From: Paragordius varius
Taxonomy: Eukaryota; Nematomorpha
Length of the DNA stretch: 64,000 bases
Assembly (NCBI GenBank): GCA_964247055.1
Contig: OZ176053.1
Span: forward strand, 1,922,001 to 1,986,000
Direction of reading: 5' to 3'
The notes under the pieces were generated by a model, which saw nothing but the letters and a program-made list of their open reading frames with translations, was not told the DNA's origin and searched no databases. Positions 59,598-64,000 of this stretch are shown here, piece by piece. The translations under genes were made by a program, and so were the position numbers. How positions within the stretch are numbered: position 1 is the first letter of the stretch; each line of letters starts with the position of its first letter.

Positions 59598-61340
59598 ATG
59601 CTAAATGCATTACCCTATGATATCTATCTCAAAATTTTTGGCTATTTAAATGGTAAATCTGTCATTAATCTAAGCTCAACATGCAATTTTATACGCCAAA
59701 ATTTATATGATATAACCGTCACTCATCCCAAGTTTTGGTATAACCTGTGTCTTTCGGAAATCGATGATCAATACCTTATAGAATTTAAACAAGGAAAACA
59801 ATCATCTTACAAGGAAGATAATGATTATTGGGAAAAAGTATACCGTTTATATCTTTGCCAAGAAAATTTTAAGTTGCTGAAACTTAATTCCGAGGTATAT
59901 GTGAAATCAGAAATTAAGGAATCTGAAAATGTAATAGTCGATGCTATCACTAAATGTTTGATTCGAGATAAATATATTATAACCGGTCACAAATCAGGAT
60001 GCATTTGTCAATGGAACGTTGATGGAAACAAAAATATTACGATCCTTATAAAACACACAAGCGGGGAGATTCGGGATTTAATATTTTTAAACCCTGTCAT
60101 GGAAAATAATGGCCATACATATCCTCCTATCATTGTTTCAATTGCCCAAGATAATATAATAAAATTTTGTTCAACCGTCTTTTCACCCGATACTTGTGCT
60201 GATAATTTTTTATCTTTAACTATGAAGCATCCACCAGGGATACATGAATTATCTTTGCTATCGTCTAGGAGTGAAACTCACCTCCCTTTACCATTCATGA
60301 CTAATTTGTGCCCTGTAGGTCATTTGAATGTACCTTATTTTGCTGTTGGATTCCGGAGTGGATTCTTGAGTTTATGGGAATTTCGTTATCCGCCTCTAAT
60401 AATAGATGACGACAATATTGATAGGAATGTTGACGATGAGGGCAGAAGTAAAAAATTTGCCACAAATACCCCTAAAGCCTTTATGCGAAGCGTTTTACGG
60501 GCTCATGATTCAGAAATTTTGCATATGGCTTATTGGGATGGATTTTTAGCCACGGCATCCATTAGGCTGGAATTAAAAATTTGGAAAATTTCTCTTTCGT
60601 CTCCGTTTGATATGACTACTAACAGTTCTCCAACACCGTCAGGGGGATCAATTAAACCGAGATTTAGGTGTTATCATACACTCACGTTTGGTTTTCACTC
60701 CTATCAACAATCCTTACCGTTTGGTGGTTCTTTCTATCTTGCCCCGTGGAATTTTGCCTTTAAATATAACCATATTATAGCAGCCAATCTTAAATTGATT
60801 GCTGTAGTTGGTATAAATGATAACGATGATGGGAAAAATGTCACCAAAAATGAAATTGTCCAATCTAACAATATAACATCTGTGACAAGTAGCTCGACGA
60901 CAGGGGGTCAAACACCAGCCATAGAAACGGAGATATGTTATCGCCAATTTCGAACGGCCTCTAAACTTCCCATGGGCCTAGAAAATGAATCCATTCAAAC
61001 CCTACTGTGCAAGGGATCTCTCCTATGCTTAGCAACTGGAAATTCCTGGATTTTGGTTTATCATATTGGCCATACCCATAGGGGGGCTGCCACTACTGCA
61101 TCACTTAAAGAATTGCTTTTTATGCAAGATGGTCCAGTTTTTATGAGGCATCTTGATATGCACAGTGATGCATGTGAATTTCGTAAAAATGATATACCCT
61201 CCTCTTTGTTAACCAAATACAGGGCTACTCAAATTACGGGTTTGGATCTTTCGTTTGAAACGACACGTATCATATTAACGGTCACGACGGAATTGGGTGT
61301 GGTTGTATACAAATTTGAGAAGCGATTTTGCGCTTTTTAA
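59598..61340 (+). CDS. F-box and WD40 protein (FBXW type), intronless
   Basis: A single exon of 580 codons from ATG. An F-box covers about residues 1-50 (LPYDIYLKIFGYLNGKSVIN). It is followed by degenerate WD40 repeats: IITGHKSGCICQWN at about 132, RAHDSEILHMAYWDGFLAT and LELKIWKIS near 300-330, and later propeller strands. F-box/WD40 proteins are substrate receptors of SCF (SKP1-CUL1) ubiquitin ligases. The exact FBXW orthologue is not clear to me; the blades are divergent and include Asp/Asn- and Ser/Thr-rich inserts. It lacks introns, while most long genes nearby have many, so a retrocopy origin is possible. AATAAA at about 61613. Confidence 0.75.
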   Translation: MLNALPYDIYLKIFGYLNGKSVINLSSTCNFIRQNLYDITVTHPKFWYNLCLSEIDDQYLIEFKQGKQSSYKEDNDYWEKVYRLYLCQENFKLLKLNSEVYVKSEIKESENVIVDAITKCLIRDKYIITGHKSGCICQWNVDGNKNITILIKHTSGEIRDLIFLNPVMENNGHTYPPIIVSIAQDNIIKFCSTVFSPDTCADNFLSLTMKHPPGIHELSLLSSRSETHLPLPFMTNLCPVGHLNVPYFAVGFRSGFLSLWEFRYPPLIIDDDNIDRNVDDEGRSKKFATNTPKAFMRSVLRAHDSEILHMAYWDGFLATASIRLELKIWKISLSSPFDMTTNSSPTPSGGSIKPRFRCYHTLTFGFHSYQQSLPFGGSFYLAPWNFAFKYNHIIAANLKLIAVVGINDNDDGKNVTKNEIVQSNNITSVTSSSTTGGQTPAIETEICYRQFRTASKLPMGLENESIQTLLCKGSLLCLATGNSWILVYHIGHTHRGAATTASLKELLFMQDGPVFMRHLDMHSDACEFRKNDIPSSLLTKYRATQITGLDLSFETTRIILTVTTELGVVVYKFEKRFCAF

Positions 61341-61811
61341 AGCGTTTTTTTCGCCTCAGATTTATTAGTCATGGAAAAACTAACCATTGTTTAAATGTTA
61401 TAAAAATAGGGAAGAGTGTATGTTAAAAAATTGTAGAGCCCTTTTTTCAACAAAATTCCAACCTGCAACTTTTCTCTATTCACGAATGATACCCATGTGA
61501 TTTAACTAATTATCATTTATCGGACAAATATTTTATACTTTTGCCTCTTCTGATTTTACTTAAAAATACCATTCGCGAATGATAAAACATGAAATAACTC
61601 TATTCAATTATAGTAATAAAAGTAAATTTATTTTGAATATCAAGAATTTGGTTCGGTGTTACTAATTATAAGTTTAATACATTTTTCTCTAAACGCTTGA
61701 TATCCTTGGCAACAAAAATTTTGGAAATTATCCAAGCACCTTAGGAATATCCCACGCATATCTTTGCTAAACCGTGATTGTCTGTGATAATGCATTATAT
61801 GTATATATATA
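61341..61811. other. 3' flank of F-box gene
   Basis: Contains the AATAAA used by the F-box gene, otherwise unremarkable AT-rich sequence. Confidence 0.5.
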
Positions 61812-62094
61812 CCATTTACAATTCAAATTCACCCTGGAACAATTCAAATTCACCCTCAAATAAATTACATGTTTTTTAAGATAAAAAATTACCCATATTT
61901 TTTATCTTTTTAAAAAAAATAAAGTTCTGTATTAAATTAAAATAATACTGAAATAATAAATTATACCATAAAGATATATTTCATAGTAATAATGAGTTAT
62001 ATTAGTTCGAAAACACATAATTTATTTTTAGGGTGATCTTGATTTGTTCTGGCGTGAATCCATTTTGTTCGAGGGTGAATTCGAACTGTAATGG
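61812..62094. mobile_element. MITE family A copy 10
   Basis: Starts CCATTTACAATTCAAATTCA and ends GAACTGTAATGG with TA flanks. Two units on each side. Confidence 0.8.
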
Positions 62095-63267
62095 TATATT
62101 TGAAATAAGAAGTCAATTAAATATATTAATCAAAGAATAAATATTTACAAATATATTATTTAGTCAAGCACAGTATTTACTAACTTTACAAAAGGGCGCC
62201 AACAAAGTTTGTTGGAATTTGCTTCTTCAAGATTTTCGCAAATATGATTATTGCATTTTCGGTACTGCGTTTGTGATCTTTGGGATAATATATCGCAAAT
62301 TTTAAGATTATATTTACTTTAAATAAAAAGTATACCCAACAATTTAAATAATTAAGGCATAATTTTGTAGTTAAACATGACTGACAAAGTTGATCATATT
62401 TAATTCATGTAATATATTCTTAATTATAATACTTTTACAGCAAGATTTTAATGATTAAACATACCCGAACCAAAAATAATTTTAAGAAATTATTTAAGAA
62501 AATAAACAATAAGCCCAAAGTTACAATCAAAGGATTTTTTAGTTTTGCCTTAATAAACAATATAATGTCTATAACAGCTTCCAGTTAGGGTACCATTAAA
62601 CTCTAGATTTTTTTGATAAAATTCAAGTTTTTAAACTCTTACAATTAACTCCCCAATTAAACTGTTTTAAACTATCCTAATTTTCTGAAAATAGTTTTGT
62701 GACTCGTTATATACCAGTATACATATTAATACTACAGTACCTTTTGGGGTAGTTTTATATCCAGAACTATTTGAAACTAGAATATCTTAAAATATATAGG
62801 TACTAAGCCGAATTTAAAAATATGCTTTCTCTGCATTTGGTGCTATACAAAAATATTTAAAAAAATGTAAAATTGTAAAAAAGATCCTCACCTCATGCCG
62901 CCAGTTTTTTCTATAAATTTTTAAAAAGAAACAGGCAGGTATAAATGTATAATATGGTTAAAAATGTATATAATTAACTTTACAAAGCTTTTAGGCACTA
63001 TTTTACCAGAAAAAATTTTCTATATATTGATTTTAATATCAGCTGTTCGTTTCAATCGCGTTTGGGAGTTGTCCCAATTTTATAATATAGAAGTCATAAA
63101 ACTGTAAAAAATATAAGCTTTATCTAATGCATGAAAACTTTGATAATTAAACTTTAACTGAAAAAACTGTCAAAACTGTAGTTTATTCACAAAATTGAGC
63201 TGTGAGATACAATACTACCCCAATATGTAAACTAAAAAAAAGTTAAAGGGTAATGTTAAGTGCTTAC
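62095..63267. other. Downstream region of TSP1-repeat gene, exons unresolved
   Basis: The TSP1 gene must continue leftwards from 63268. A possible 19-nt exon lies at about 62893-62911 on the minus strand (encoding KNWRHE, between AG and GTGAGG), and a possible exon near 62800-62840. Neither is strong enough to annotate as coding. Confidence 0.35.
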
Positions 63268-64000
63268 ATTGATTGATCACATGTTAAACAATATTTTCTC
63301 CGGATTTGCAAACCACAACCTCCACAAGGATAAGAACAAGGTGACCAATTTGTCCAACTATTCCAAATGCTTCTCTCATACTCTATTTTGTCGGCTAAAA
63401 AATTTTTTTATAAGATCTCTATGAACATAAAAAATAATTTTAAAAAAGAAGAGCATTCACGTTGTAATAATTAAATTTAATTGACAAAAATTTAAATATA
63501 TACTGCTCCTTGTGACAATTTCATGATCCGGTTGTACTGTCATATAAGAAACGGCCTTAACCTCATCCTTAGATTCGCCAATGTGATTGACTTCAATAAA
63601 ATCCTTTTCATTTTTGTCAAAACTTTGTTCAATGTTATACAAACTACTATGTTCTGTCGACGATTCGTCTAAATCATCCTCCCTTTCAAACGTATTACTT
63701 GTTGAATTATTGAATAAATTTACATGTAAATTATAATTATGGTTTGCTGTAAAATTGTTGGATAGACTGTGAGGTAATAACTCCCTTCCATCAATATCCA
63801 ATTGTATCCTTTGGTTAGGTTTTCTTCGTCTTCTCCTACGTATAATGTTTAATGAACGAGTTTCAGATTCACTACTAGGAACTATTATTGGTTGATCTGT
63901 TTGGGGTTGTTCATTCGTCGACGTTACCGTAATTAAGTTTTCCGTATTATCAGTTTGGGGTGGAATTGATTCCGTAGTGGGTAATAGAGTTGTCAATGTT
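63268..64000 (-). CDS. Thrombospondin type 1 repeat protein, partial (5' end beyond window)
   Basis: Two exons are visible: 64000-63504 (open at the window edge, no initiating ATG) and 63394-63268. They join in phase 1 across a 109-nt GT-AG intron. The first encodes a Ser/Thr/Pro/Gln-rich stretch, a run of six arginines (RRRRRRKPNQR) that could be a proprotein-convertase site or a nuclear signal, and an acidic tail. The second encodes a TSP1 repeat, WNSWTNWSPCSYPCGGCGL followed by QIRRKYC, with the W-W-CS-CG-R-R-C layout of the fold. TSP1 repeats occur in secreted or membrane proteins, so an extracellular product is inferred. The coding frame ends at an AT-GTAAGC donor, so more exons follow to the left. 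Confidence 0.65.

Overview
The window reads as nuclear DNA of an animal with a very AT-rich genome. It holds spliced genes for PWP2, Integrator subunit 13, GEMIN7, an ARMC5-type protein, an Achaete-scute-type bHLH factor, an RTK-type tyrosine kinase and a thrombospondin type 1 (TSP1) repeat protein, a set that points to Metazoa. The standard genetic code fits every gene. Seven of the introns are only 22-29 nt long, which is exceptional for an animal. From memory, dicyemid mesozoans are the best known animals with introns of that size, but I cannot name the organism.

Layout. 1-3.5 kb: repeats only. 3.56-8.79 kb (minus): ARMC5-like ARM/BTB protein in five exons. 8.8-14.2 kb: repeats, including a complete-looking non-autonomous Helitron (10296-11375) and a SINE-like piece. 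14.29-15.46 kb (minus): intronless Achaete-scute-type bHLH gene with a very long loop. 15.5-22.7 kb: intergenic, with a hAT element that carries a second Helitron. 22.72-36.10 kb (plus): PWP2 (UTP1), 20 exons. 37.41-43.48 kb (plus): INTS13/Asunder, 11 exons, with GEMIN7 antisense inside its third intron. 43.63-43.91 kb: small ORF with a possible ubiquitin-like fold. 45.39-55.76 kb (plus): one 24-exon reading frame encoding BTB tail, BACK, charged linker, Kelch repeats and a complete tyrosine kinase domain. 55.8-59.6 kb: nested piggyBac-type MITEs and another inverted-repeat element. 59.60-61.34 kb (plus): intronless F-box/WD40 gene. 63.27-64 kb (minus): 3' part of a TSP1-repeat gene that runs off the right edge.

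The genes do not form a pathway. PWP2 acts in 18S rRNA maturation, INTS13 in snRNA 3' processing and GEMIN7 in snRNP assembly; the last two share the snRNA/snRNP theme and are physically nested. ARMC5-like, the Kelch protein and the F-box protein all carry domains typical of ubiquitin-ligase adaptors.

Most long introns carry miniature DNA transposons. I recognise a TA-target family with iterated inverted ends (ten copies), three CAGT-ended Tc1-like families, TTAA-flanked piggyBac-type elements, hAT-like elements and Helitrons. Exon joins for PWP2, INTS13, ARMC5-like and the Kelch-kinase were checked by hand: each gives one uninterrupted frame, with GT-AG introns throughout. I found no rRNA, tRNA, CRISPR, retroviral or LTR element.
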